A stretch of DNA of 64,000 nucleotides. Origin: CALJDF01 sp038121105. GTDB lineage: Bacteria > Pseudomonadota > Alphaproteobacteria > SHVP01. Within the stretch, counting starts at the first letter, position 1. Each line of letters begins with the position of its first letter. Below are positions 33,334-40,964 of the stretch, piece after piece. A model generated the notes under the pieces. It had not been told where the DNA came from. It made no database searches and saw only the letters and a program-made list of their open reading frames with translations. The DNA lies in contig JAYONB010000012.1 in the NCBI GenBank assembly GCA_038121105.1, positions 14,513 to 78,512 on the forward strand, in the 5' to 3' direction. The position numbers and the translations under genes are program-made.

Positions 33334-34194
33334 ATGAGCGAAGCGGAAATGGATGTCAGCACGTGGATTGGGCGACGCGACGAGCGCAGCGACGACGTGA
33401 CGGTGGCCCCGGTTTGGGGCTTTTACGACGCGCTGGATTACGACCACACCCCGCAAAACGGCGACGCGCTGCCGCCCGGCGCGCACTGGTGCTATTTCCA
33501 TCCCCATGTACCCATGCACGAGGTGGGCCCCGACGGGCACCCCAAGCGCGGCGGGTTCATGCCCGACCCGGCGGGGCTGCCGCGGCGCATGTTTGCCGGC
33601 TCGCACATGGAGTTCGTCGGCGACATCCGGATCGGCGAGACGCTGACGCGGACCCAAGAAATTTCCTCGGTCACGCCCAAAGAAGGCAAGACCGGCAAAC
33701 TGTTGTTCGTCAGCGTCAAGGAAACCTATGCCGGCCCGCGCGGCGTCGGCATGGTGCAGAACAACGACATCGTCTATCGCGAGGCCCCGAAAGACGGCGC
33801 CAATACCCCACCCCCGCCCAAGCCCGCGCCGACCGAGGCGCAGTGGCGGCGCACGATCAATCCCGACCCGGTGATGCTGTTCAAGTATTCGGCGGTGACC
33901 TTCAACGGGCATCGCATTCACTACGACCGGGCCTACGCGATGAACGAAGAGGGGTATCCCGGCCTGGTCGTGCACGGCCCGTTGATCGGCACGTTGCTAA
34001 TGGATTTGTGCCGCCGCGAACGGCCCGACGACAAGCTCGCGACGTTTTCGTTTCGTGCCGTCGCGCCGCTATTCGATACCGCGCCGTTCACGGTCAACGG
34101 CGCGCCGAAGGACGGCGACAACGATACCTGGTCGTTGTGGGCCGCCAACGACCAAGGCCATTTGTGCATGCAGGGCGAAGCAACATTCGGGTAG
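33334..34194 (+). CDS. MaoC-like / mesaconyl-CoA hydratase-type protein
   Basis: 286 aa double hotdog protein. The N-terminal half binds (FAGSHMEFVGDIRIGETLTR); the C-terminal half holds the hydratase motif region AVTFNGHRIHYDRAYAMNEEGYPGLVVHGPL, where conserved Asp and His act on an enoyl-CoA. This layout is that of mesaconyl-C4-CoA and itaconyl-CoA hydratases. GAAGGA precedes the ATG. It is alone between the two-component system and the methyltransferase. Confidence 0.85.
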   Translation: MSEAEMDVSTWIGRRDERSDDVTVAPVWGFYDALDYDHTPQNGDALPPGAHWCYFHPHVPMHEVGPDGHPKRGGFMPDPAGLPRRMFAGSHMEFVGDIRIGETLTRTQEISSVTPKEGKTGKLLFVSVKETYAGPRGVGMVQNNDIVYREAPKDGANTPPPPKPAPTEAQWRRTINPDPVMLFKYSAVTFNGHRIHYDRAYAMNEEGYPGLVVHGPLIGTLLMDLCRRERPDDKLATFSFRAVAPLFDTAPFTVNGAPKDGDNDTWSLWAANDQGHLCMQGEATFG

Positions 34195-34216
34195 GACCGC
34201 CAAACGCCCGATCAAG

Positions 34217-34987
34217 TTAGTCCGGCGCACGGCCCACCAGCGCCCAAGCGCGGTGCGGCACATCAAGGGGATCATCGGGGAAGCGCTGCGCCAACAAGGC
34301 AGCGTGCTCGGCATCGAAGGCCTCGACCCTTTCGGGCGTAAGGCTCGCGGCGACCCCGGCGCTGGCGCGGATGCGACCGCACCAATCGGCATGGCTGTAG
34401 GGCACCGCGACATCGAACGAAAAGGATTCGAGATCGGTGAAGCCCGCCCCGGCGAGATCGGCGAACCATGCCGGGTGGGTGCCGTCGCCGCCAGCCAGCG
34501 CCCAGGACGGATTGTGCTTGAGGATCAGCGCTTCGGTGGCGGCCACGACGTTGCCGGGTAGCGGCAGCCAATCGAAGTGGCAGATCGCCACGCGACCGCC
34601 GGGTTTAAGGAGGCGCGCAACCTCGGCCGCCGCGGCGGCGCGGTCGAACCAATGCCAGCATTGACCGGCGGTGACGGCGTCGAAGGTAGCCGCGGGCAGG
34701 CCCGTCGCCTCGGCGCGACCGACGCGGTAGTCAACGCGGACATCGGCGTCCTCATCCAGCGCGCGCGCCTGGTCGAGCATGGCGGCGGCGGGGTCCAGAC
34801 CGGTGACCACGGCGCCAAGTTGCGCGAATTGACGGGCAAGCGTACCGGTCCCGGTGCCGAGATCGAGAACAGCTTGGCCCGGCGTGGCGACGCCGAGCGC
34901 CTGCAAGCGCACGACCAGATGCGGCGGGAAGCCGGCACGGTGGGTGGCATAGTCCTTGGCGGTCTTGCCGAAATCGACGGCGCTCAT
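34217..34987 (-). CDS. Class I SAM-dependent methyltransferase
   Basis: 256 aa. Motif I VLDLGTGTGTLARQFA, motif II region VTGLDPAAAMLDQAR, GRAEATGLP, VTAGQCWHWFDRAAAAAEVARLLKPGGRVAICHFDW. The post-motif LLKPGG and the QCWHWFD block resemble methyltransferase domain 11/25 proteins of the tRNA or small-molecule type. It converges on the MaoC-like gene with 22 nt between. Acceptor unknown. Confidence 0.87.
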   Translation of the reverse strand: MSAVDFGKTAKDYATHRAGFPPHLVVRLQALGVATPGQAVLDLGTGTGTLARQFAQLGAVVTGLDPAAAMLDQARALDEDADVRVDYRVGRAEATGLPAATFDAVTAGQCWHWFDRAAAAAEVARLLKPGGRVAICHFDWLPLPGNVVAATEALILKHNPSWALAGGDGTHPAWFADLAGAGFTDLESFSFDVAVPYSHADWCGRIRASAGVAASLTPERVEAFDAEHAALLAQRFPDDPLDVPHRAWALVGRAPD

Positions 34988-35056
34988 AGCGCCGCATGGT
35001 GGGCCAGCGCGGCCCGCGCGGCAACACCGCGCCGAGCCTAACGGGTGAAGCCGACC

Positions 35057-35728
35057 TTAAAGACGTCTTGAGCCGGTTCGGCGCCGAGATAATGCGCCAT
35101 CGATGCGCCAACTGCCGACGTTTTGGCGGCAGGCGACGCTGACGACGGTGCGCGCGCCCTGCGGCTGCACGAACCGGGCCTCGAACTCGCGGCAGAACTC
35201 GCCAACATCGTTGAGGTAGGTCGAGACGGGCTTGAGATCGGCATCCGTCCCGTTGGCGAACATCACCTTCAGCGTCCGACCGTTTGGCAGGCCTTCGAGG
35301 GCTCGATCGACCGCGGCTTGGTAGACGCCGCGGAAGCCGTCAGCGTCGGCGACCTGCCGCGTGCTATCGAGAGCGCTCGAGCCCCACCCACCGACACCGG
35401 CGCCGATCACGGCCGCCAGCACGAAGCCGGCCGCCATGCGCCAGAACGTGCGCGATAGAGCTTGCCGAGGAGGCAACTGGACCAAGCCCCGTCTCCCTGC
35501 GGCGGCACGAACCGCAGCAACGAGGTGTTCGGGTACCGCCTCTTCGGCGATCGGTTGATACGCGGCGCGCAGGCGATGGGTGCTGCGCAAGAAGGCAAGC
35601 ACCTTACGGCGCACCGTTTCGTCGCTTTCCATCGCCGCCTCGATCGCGCCGGCCTGGCCGGGCGTCGCCACGCCGTCGGTATAGGCCATCAGAATTTCGT
35701 CGTCGAAGGTCATGTCTTCGTCCTGCAT
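35057..35728 (-). CDS. Anti-sigma factor, membrane-anchored
   Basis: 223 aa. A cytoplasmic helical N-terminus (EILMAYTDGVATPGQAGAIE ... VRRKVLAFLRSTHRLRAAYQP), one TM (FWRMAAGFVLAAVIGAGVGGW), and a periplasmic tail. The ATG at 35728 is one nt after the sigma stop. The ZAS zinc motif H-x3-C-x2-C is absent. The last 25 residues (after VVSVACRQNVGSW) are arginine-rich here, while a neighbouring frame offers HYLGAEPAQDVFKVGFTR ending at 35038, so a frame slip near 35100 is possible. It should hold the sigma factor inactive. Confidence 0.8.
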   Translation of the reverse strand: MQDEDMTFDDEILMAYTDGVATPGQAGAIEAAMESDETVRRKVLAFLRSTHRLRAAYQPIAEEAVPEHLVAAVRAAAGRRGLVQLPPRQALSRTFWRMAAGFVLAAVIGAGVGGWGSSALDSTRQVADADGFRGVYQAAVDRALEGLPNGRTLKVMFANGTDADLKPVSTYLNDVGEFCREFEARFVQPQGARTVVSVACRQNVGSWRIDGALSRRRTGSRRL

Positions 35729-35729
35729 C

Positions 35730-36263
35730 TCAGCGATTCCCCGTCGTGTTTTTCTGTTTGCGGTCGACGCCGACACGGTCGGCGAGCGGCGTTCGCGCCC
35801 GGTTTAGGCGGCTCATCACCGTGCCGACCGGCACGCCCGTGACCTCGGCCGCCTCGCGATAACTCAGTCCCTCGACGCTCACCAGCATGAGCAACGAGCG
35901 CAGCTCGGGCTCCATGCCCGCCATTTCTGCGTCTACCCTGCGCAACATCATGCGCTCCTCCAACTCGCGGCTGAGGTCCCCGGCGCGGCGCTCTTCAGCC
36001 GCGACCAAATGCGCCTTGTCGCGCCGGGTCTTCGCCCGGCGCGCCTCGTCGATGCGAAGCCGATGGATAATAGCAAACATCCACGAATCGAGACGCGTAC
36101 CCCGTTCCCAATTGTCGAGGTTCTCGAACGCTCGGACACAGGCAGCCTGAACGAGGTCATCGGCGTCTTCCATCGTTGCACTCAGACCGCGGGCGAAACG
36201 CCGCAGCCGGGGAAGCAGGGAAATGAGGGCGGTTTCTACTTCCTGATCGCGAACAGCCAACAA
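35730..36263 (-). CDS. ECF-family RNA polymerase sigma factor
   Basis: 177 aa. Region 2 (SATMEDADDLVQAACVRAFENL, ...SWMFAIIHRLRIDEARR) binds the -10 element and RNA polymerase; region 4 (LLMLVSVEGLSYREAAEVTGV, PVGTVMSRLNRARTPLAD) binds -35. The frame extends further, but TTG at 36263 or 36260 with GGGGG upstream is the likely start, as the extra N-terminal sequence does not fit the family. It is translationally coupled to the anti-sigma gene. Its target promoters are unknown; the divergent repeat protein gene is the nearest candidate. Confidence 0.9.
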   Translation of the reverse strand: MLAVRDQEVETALISLLPRLRRFARGLSATMEDADDLVQAACVRAFENLDNWERGTRLDSWMFAIIHRLRIDEARRAKTRRDKAHLVAAEERRAGDLSRELEERMMLRRVDAEMAGMEPELRSLLMLVSVEGLSYREAAEVTGVPVGTVMSRLNRARTPLADRVGVDRKQKNTTGNR

Positions 36264-36412
36264 ACCACCCCCCTGCCATGGGTAAAACGCGCGAGTATTC
36301 AATCTATTCTGACAAAATATTCCGCCCCATCGGCGAATAGATGGCGTCGTCGGACGTTGTCCAATTGCTGACACCGGTCGGCCCGACCAACGATAGGGAA
36401 AGCAGACGTCTG

Positions 36413-37633
36413 ATGATCACAGGAAGAAACCCGGACCGATCGCGGGCTCGACTTCCCCTCCCGAGGTTTACCGCCGCCGCGGCCCTGACGGCCGCCGTGG
36501 TCCTGGCTCCGATCCTCACTGGCTCGAAATATACCCCCCTCGAGCTCGGCGGGGTCGCATGGGCACAGGGCAACAGCGGCAATGCACCGGGCCAAGGCGG
36601 CGGTAACGCCGGTGGCAACGGTGGCGGGAACGCCGGTGGCAATGGTGGCGGGAACGCCGGTGGGAACGGTGGCGGTAACGCCAGCGGCAATGGTGGCGGG
36701 AACGCCGGTGGGAACGGTGGCGGTAACGCCAGCGGCAATGGTGGCGGGAACGCCGGTGGCAACGCCGGCGAGAACGGTAGCGGCAACGCCGGTGGGAACG
36801 CCGGCGGCAACGGTGGCGGGAACGCCGGCGGCAACGCGCAGGCCGCCGCGGCGATCGACGGCGCGCGCGGGCGCTACAGCGAACAGCAAGACACCGCCGG
36901 CGATGGCGATGCGACGCCCGGCTTCGGGCGCGGCGTCGGCCGCCCAACAATCGAATTGAGCGACGACGAGACCAACTCGCTGATCTCGCAGGGCTGGGGA
37001 CGTCCGGACTTGCAAGGCAACTTCGAGAGCCACGGCGCGCGCGTCTCAACCATGGTGCAAATCGCGATCGAGCAAGGACATTCCGCCTCAGTCGGCGCGA
37101 TGCAGGCGAATTTCGGTACGCCGCAGGAAAATGGAATCCAGGACCTGGCCGAGAACCTAGATGCGGCGCGCGCCGCGTTGGCCGAGGCCGACGACGCCGA
37201 TCGGCCCGCAATCGAACAAGAAATCGAGTCGCTCGAAACGCAGATCGGAAATCTGGTCGATGCGGCGAAACCCGGACGCGGTCCGGAAGGCTGGGCCACG
37301 GTCGATCTCGACGTCAACGGCGACGGCACGGTCGATGCCAATGACCTGAATGCCGCGCCGCCGGCGGCGGGCGACGACGAGGAAGACGGCGGAACCGGGG
37401 ATACGACCGGTGACGATACGACCGGTGACGACACGACCGGTGANNNNNNNNNNNNNNNNNNNNNNNNNNNNNNNNNNNNNNNNNNNNNNNNNNNNNNNNN
37501 NNNNNNNNNNNNNNNNNNNNNNNNNNNNNNNNNNNNNNNNNNNACGACCGGTGACGATACGACCGGTGACGATACAACGGGGGGTAGCACGACGGGTGAC
37601 GACACGACTGGAGACGACACGACGGACGGCTAG
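36413..37633 (+). CDS. Secreted Gly/Asn-rich repeat protein with Asp/Thr repeat tail (contains assembly gap)
   Basis: From the ATG at 36413 the product has an Arg-rich start and a hydrophobic stretch (FTAAAALTAAVVLAPILTG) ending at VAWAQG, like a signal peptide. Then follow about 80 residues of GNAGGNGGG repeats, a folded part (RPTIELSDDETNSLISQGWG ... LAENLDAARAALAEADDADR), a DLDVNGDGTVDANDLN dockerin/EF-hand-like calcium loop, and a DDTTGDDTTG tail broken by 100 N. It is divergent from the ECF sigma gene. True length is unknown because the gap size is unknown. Surface or matrix role is inferred. Confidence 0.7.
   Translation: MITGRNPDRSRARLPLPRFTAAAALTAAVVLAPILTGSKYTPLELGGVAWAQGNSGNAPGQGGGNAGGNGGGNAGGNGGGNAGGNGGGNASGNGGGNAGGNGGGNASGNGGGNAGGNAGENGSGNAGGNAGGNGGGNAGGNAQAAAAIDGARGRYSEQQDTAGDGDATPGFGRGVGRPTIELSDDETNSLISQGWGRPDLQGNFESHGARVSTMVQIAIEQGHSASVGAMQANFGTPQENGIQDLAENLDAARAALAEADDADRPAIEQEIESLETQIGNLVDAAKPGRGPEGWATVDLDVNGDGTVDANDLNAAPPAAGDDEEDGGTGDTTGDDTTGDDTTGXXXXXXXXXXXXXXXXXXXXXXXXXXXXXXXXXXTTGDDTTGDDTTGGSTTGDDTTGDDTTDG
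36592..36838 (+). repeat. Gly/Asn-rich tandem repeats
   Basis: Short coding repeats of the form GGCGG(T/G)AACGCCGGTGG encode GNAGGNGGG units. Repeat copies vary in length (24-30 bp) and in third-base composition. The antisense strand is also open and appears as false Ala/Pro-rich proteins. Confidence 0.85.
37403..37632 (+). repeat. Tandem 15 bp Asp-Asp-Thr-Thr-Gly repeats flanking an assembly gap
   Basis: Units of GA(C/T)GA(C/T)ACGACCGGT encode DDTTG. The array is present on both sides of the N gap. Such repeats usually cause assembly breaks, so the array length in the genome is probably longer than shown. Confidence 0.85.
37444..37543. other. Scaffold gap of exactly 100 N
   Basis: One hundred consecutive N inside the DDTTG array. 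The exact round length indicates a placeholder of unknown true size. The reading frame is shown as continuous across it by chance of 100 N not being divisible by three, so it must not be trusted. Confidence 0.98.
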
Positions 37634-37679
37634 CACGCCTTACCTCCCTCGTCGGCCGCGGTGGTGGCGGCGAAGGCGT

Positions 37680-38051
37680 TTGGCGACAAAGGTAGCCTGG
37701 TTGCTGCCGGTGCTGGCTGTCGGAATTGGAGGATGCGTTGGGAACGGGTTCCGGGATGAGGCGCCCTTCTATACGCGGATGGCCGACAGCGATGTGGAGA
37801 TCGCGGTGAGCACGATGCAGATCGCATTGATGAACGGCCGTGAGGGCGAGTCGTTTGCCTGGACCAACGACGTGACGCCGATGCGCGGCGCGTTCACGCC
37901 GCTGCGCACGTTCCTGACCTCACAAGGCTACTACTGCCGCGACTACCGCGAGGATCTGTGGTTCGAGGACGCGCACCAGTCCTTCACGAATATGGCCTGC
38001 CTCGACGACGGCGGCCGCTGGGTATGGGCGGAGGATCGCGATGCGCAGTAG
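37680..38051 (+). CDS. Surface-antigen-like (RT0821/Lpp0805-type) lipoprotein or secreted protein
   Basis: 123 aa from TTG at 37680 with a hydrophobic leader (KVAWLLPVLAVGIGGCVGNG) that could be a lipobox (GGC). The C-terminal part PMRGAFTPLRTFLTSQGYYCRDYRED...MACLDDGGRWVWAED matches the COG4520-type surface antigen ending with its YCRDY and DGxW motifs. It follows the repeat protein in the same direction, and its end overlaps the next gene by 11 nt, so the three plus-strand genes may be one transcript. Confidence 0.65.
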   Translation: MATKVAWLLPVLAVGIGGCVGNGFRDEAPFYTRMADSDVEIAVSTMQIALMNGREGESFAWTNDVTPMRGAFTPLRTFLTSQGYYCRDYREDLWFEDAHQSFTNMACLDDGGRWVWAEDRDAQ

Positions 38052-38412
38052 CGCCGACAGACTGACGCGGCGCAACGACGCCGTACGCTTCCTCCACGCC
38101 AGCTTGGAAGTGTTGCGTGGCGCCGAAGACTGCGAGGACGATCCCTCGTTCAAGACCACGCTGCAGTGGCTGTGGGACCATTCCAATCTCTATATCGGAC
38201 AACTGTTTTGCAGCGATGCGCTGAAACTCCATGCACTTCGACTGCCACGGTTCGAGAACGAGATGACCCGCTTAACCGGCGGCAAAACCCCTGACGGTGA
38301 AGATATCCTCATGATGCGCGACCTGCTGATCGCAACGCTCGAGTCGGCCCTGACGGAAGGCATCGGCAGGTCCGGCGACGCCCACGTCTCGTCGCTCGCC
38401 GGCCACCAATGA
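38041..38412 (+). CDS. Hypothetical protein
   Basis: 123 aa soluble, helical-looking protein starting at the ATG at 38041 (MRSSADRLTRRNDAVRFLHAS). Features are a Trp-rich LQWLWDHSNLYIGQLF stretch and acidic turns; no known motif is seen. It overlaps the surface-antigen gene by 11 nt, which implies co-expression. Not recognised as a known flagellar or regulatory family. Confidence 0.6.
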   Translation: MRSSADRLTRRNDAVRFLHASLEVLRGAEDCEDDPSFKTTLQWLWDHSNLYIGQLFCSDALKLHALRLPRFENEMTRLTGGKTPDGEDILMMRDLLIATLESALTEGIGRSGDAHVSSLAGHQ

Positions 38413-38645
38413 GGAGCCGGTCAAGATAACACCGCTATCCGGTGCGTCGAACGGGATTGCCGGCGGCATTCTCGCGGCACGCTCGACGTGCGCGCCCGGC
38501 CAATCGCCAAGCTGAAATACGCGTGCACCAAACGGAGCACGGACCAGCGCCAGACCGCCTGAGCCCGCCACGGGTCCGGGAAGCCCCCTCCCGGCAATTG
38601 TGCTAAGAGAAACCCCTCTTTGAAGGAGTTTCGAGAACGCCTGGT

Positions 38646-39650
38646 ATGAACGACGCGCCGTGGCGGCCGGCGGGGGATCCGCCCGAGAAGGTCGCGTTCC
38701 AGCACAAGTTCTTCACGTCGATGGAGAACCCCTATTTTCGCGTGTCGCCGGAAACCGAACGGCCGGGGATGTATTTCCGCATGTCTGAAAACCCGGTGGT
38801 CCTGAGCCTGCCGGGGATCAAGCGGGAGTTTAAGCTCGACGATCATCCCGACGGCGCGATGCTGGATTGGGTCGCCGCGGGCTTGCGGTTCGTCAAAGCC
38901 TTGATGATCGGCGACGCGATCCCGGCGGAACTGCGCACCGGCGAGGCGTCATGGCAGGTCGAGCCGCGCCATACCCACATCGCTTATTCCAAACTGGCCG
39001 GACAGTTGATGGGCTGGATCACCGGCGCCGGGTTCGACGTGACCGACGCCAAAATGCTGGAAGACCTGGCGAACGACGCGGCCTTCAAAGAAGAGGTCAG
39101 CGAGGCGTTCGACCAAGCCGCGCAGGAATTAGGCCTCGAAGGGGCGGCCGGGCGCGAACAGGTCGTGCAATACGTCGAACGTCTGGCGGCGGAGTGGGCC
39201 TACGTCGAGGCGGTGCGCGAACGCTTTGCCAAGATCGTCAAACTCAAAGCCAAACTGACCGAGCTCGAAGGCAAGGACCGCAGCGACCGTATGGAAGCCG
39301 AGCGCGTCGAGCGATGCCGCGCCTTGCTGGAGGCCGGGATCGAAGAATGGCACGCACGGTTTCAAACCGTCGACGCCAACCACGCCGACGTGTTGGGCGC
39401 GCTGCGCGACGTCGAAGCACGCATCGTTGCCTTGCGCCAAACCCGCGACGATCTGTGGCAACGCATGTTGGTGTGGGACGATTTGTTGGGCGAATGGGAT
39501 TTCGCGGTGATCAAACGCTCCGCCGAATGCCTCAAACTGATCGACAAGACCTACCGGTTCTTGGCGCCGCGCTACATGGAAGTCGACGAATGGGTGCTGG
39601 CCAGCACGGTCGTCGAGGACAGCGGCGGGGTGTCTGGGGTGGAGTGGTAA
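38646..39650 (+). CDS. Hypothetical protein with a coiled-coil region
   Basis: 334 aa. The N-terminal 100 residues look like a folded domain (NPYFRVSPETERPGMYFRMS); residues about 180-290 contain heptad-rich helices (ERFAKIVKLKAKLTELEGKDRSDR and EARIVALRQTRDDLWQRMLV). No known domain recognised. It is an isolated gene: 233 bp of unassigned sequence lies before it, and the convergent DUF protein gene ends 5 bp after it. Codon bias and length support a real gene. Confidence 0.7.
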   Translation: MNDAPWRPAGDPPEKVAFQHKFFTSMENPYFRVSPETERPGMYFRMSENPVVLSLPGIKREFKLDDHPDGAMLDWVAAGLRFVKALMIGDAIPAELRTGEASWQVEPRHTHIAYSKLAGQLMGWITGAGFDVTDAKMLEDLANDAAFKEEVSEAFDQAAQELGLEGAAGREQVVQYVERLAAEWAYVEAVRERFAKIVKLKAKLTELEGKDRSDRMEAERVERCRALLEAGIEEWHARFQTVDANHADVLGALRDVEARIVALRQTRDDLWQRMLVWDDLLGEWDFAVIKRSAECLKLIDKTYRFLAPRYMEVDEWVLASTVVEDSGGVSGVEW

Positions 39651-39654
39651 CGGT

Positions 39655-40344
39655 CTACTCCACCGCTTTCTTTTCGTATTCCACCAGCTCGTAGACCGTG
39701 CCTTCCTTGTCGCCCTTGGCGACGGTTTCTTTGACGAGGAAGCGTTCGGGGCCGTGGCACCAGATGTGGAGTTCCTTGCCGAAGGGCGTATCCCAGGTGA
39801 AGCGTTCGCAGTCGAAGGTGCCGGCGGGCACGGTGACGGTTTCCAAGCCGTCGTAGCGGACCTTGCTTTCGAGCTTTTTGCCGTGACCGATCGAGCGGCC
39901 ATTCCATGTGTTGGAAACGGTGTGGGTCAGCAAAGGCTGGAATTCGCCGGGCGCGTTGCGGTCGATGAAATTCATTTTCCAGGCTTCGTGCTGGATCGGG
40001 TGCAGGCCGACGGTCATCTTGGGCGGTGCGTCGAAGACGGCGTAGTCCATGTCGTCGTCGCCGTTCCAGACCCATGAATGCATCTTGTCGCCGATGACAC
40101 GGCGCACGATCGAACCGCCGCGTTCGCCATGGAAGAACAGACGACCGAACGCCTCAATCGGGCGCCAGTCGGGCCCATCCAGATGGTTCACGTCACGCAA
40201 CAAATCGCCTTTGGGCGAACGCGTCAGCGTGCGCATGGTGGCGCTGCCGTCGACGTTGCGGGTGATGGTCCAACGTTCGTAATCGTTGCGGGTGCCGTCG
40301 GGTTCGACGATGTCCATCAGGCCTTGGTGAATGACGAGGCTCAT
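39655..40344 (-). CDS. Paralogue of the 21832 protein (DUF3108-like)
   Basis: 229 aa related to the gene at 21832-22509: KGDLLRDVNHLDGP, HPIQHEAWKMNFIDR, GLETVTVPAGTFDCERFTW and IWCHGPERFLVKE occur in the same order. Both are uncharacterised and lack signal peptides. It lies just downstream of the MarR gene on the same strand (12 nt) and may be under its control. The ATG at 40344 has a moderate GGGAGAC site. Confidence 0.75.
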   Translation of the reverse strand: MSLVIHQGLMDIVEPDGTRNDYERWTITRNVDGSATMRTLTRSPKGDLLRDVNHLDGPDWRPIEAFGRLFFHGERGGSIVRRVIGDKMHSWVWNGDDDMDYAVFDAPPKMTVGLHPIQHEAWKMNFIDRNAPGEFQPLLTHTVSNTWNGRSIGHGKKLESKVRYDGLETVTVPAGTFDCERFTWDTPFGKELHIWCHGPERFLVKETVAKGDKEGTVYELVEYEKKAVE

Positions 40345-40356
40345 GCGGGGTCTCCC

Positions 40357-40872
40357 TTAGTCGGCTTGGCGCGGTATTTTTTTTGGTGGCGGGGTGTTGC
40401 GATCTTTGAGGTCGCGAATCTCGTCGGCAAACATCTCGTTGACGTTGTTGTAGAGCGCAAGCAGCCGCGCGAGGTCGGGGGTCGCCAAATCGTCGAGCAA
40501 CGCGAACAAACGTTTTTGCAGCGACTGGTAGTAGGCGCCGATGACTTGGGTATTCTCGGCGATGGGGCGGACCAGGATACGGCGGCGATCGGTGGGATCG
40601 GCATCGCGGCGTACGAAACCCGCATTTTCCAGCCGGTCGATTACGCCGGTGATGGCGCCGGTGGTGAGGCCCGTGGCCTCGGCGAGATGACCTGGGGTGA
40701 CGGCGCCCTCCAGATTGACTATGTCGAGGCATTCGAAGTCGTTGGCCGAAATGCCGATCCGTGCCGCAACGGCATTGCTGAGGAGCGAGCCCTGAGTCCC
40801 GGAACGGCGCATCGCCAACCCAAGATCGGCCAACAGGGCCTCGCGTTCGCTAGCATTTTGCGGCCTTGACAC
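40357..40872 (-). CDS. MarR-family transcriptional regulator
   Basis: 171 aa winged helix-turn-helix protein: FECLDIVNLEGAVTPGHLAEATGLTTGAITGVIDRLENAGFVRRDADPTDRRRILVRP contains the recognition helix and wing. The GTG start at 40872 has AGGAGGT upstream. It is divergent from the ABC exporter genes, and the palindromes at 40900-40927 between them are its obvious operators. It likely represses the exporter and itself, released by a ligand that is perhaps exported. Confidence 0.92.
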   Translation of the reverse strand: MSRPQNASEREALLADLGLAMRRSGTQGSLLSNAVAARIGISANDFECLDIVNLEGAVTPGHLAEATGLTTGAITGVIDRLENAGFVRRDADPTDRRRILVRPIAENTQVIGAYYQSLQKRLFALLDDLATPDLARLLALYNNVNEMFADEIRDLKDRNTPPPKKIPRQAD

Positions 40873-40899
40873 CGATGAGCGACCTCCTTAGAGAGTTAG

Positions 40900-40927
40900 T
40901 ATCTTAGAGCCTAAGATACACATCTTA
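40900..40927. promoter_or_regulatory. MarR operator, overlapping inverted repeats
   Basis: TATCTTA (40900-40906), five-base spacer, TAAGATA (40912-40918) is a perfect 7 bp inverted repeat; TAAGAT and ATCTTA (40912-40917, 40922-40927) form a second with ACAC between. It lies between the divergent marR and ABC genes and next to an AT-rich promoter-like stretch. Confidence 0.8.
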
Positions 40928-40964
40928 TAAAATATTAGCGCCCCAGGGCATAGGAATACCAGTC

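Noticed and set aside
32391..34220. 609-codon plus-strand frame
   Set aside because: It is antisense to the response regulator and overlaps the MaoC-like gene in another frame, with no protein-like family pattern.
36592..36838. Possible CRISPR array
   Set aside because: Repeats are in-frame coding units of 24-30 bp without spacers.
36299..37033. Minus-strand Ala/Pro-rich frames opposite the Gly/Asn repeats
   Set aside because: Reverse complement of the repeat array without independent start signals; the plus frame has the signal peptide.
38413..38645. Possible small gene between the hypothetical proteins
   Set aside because: Frames here have no ribosome-binding site or protein-like composition; nothing is assigned.
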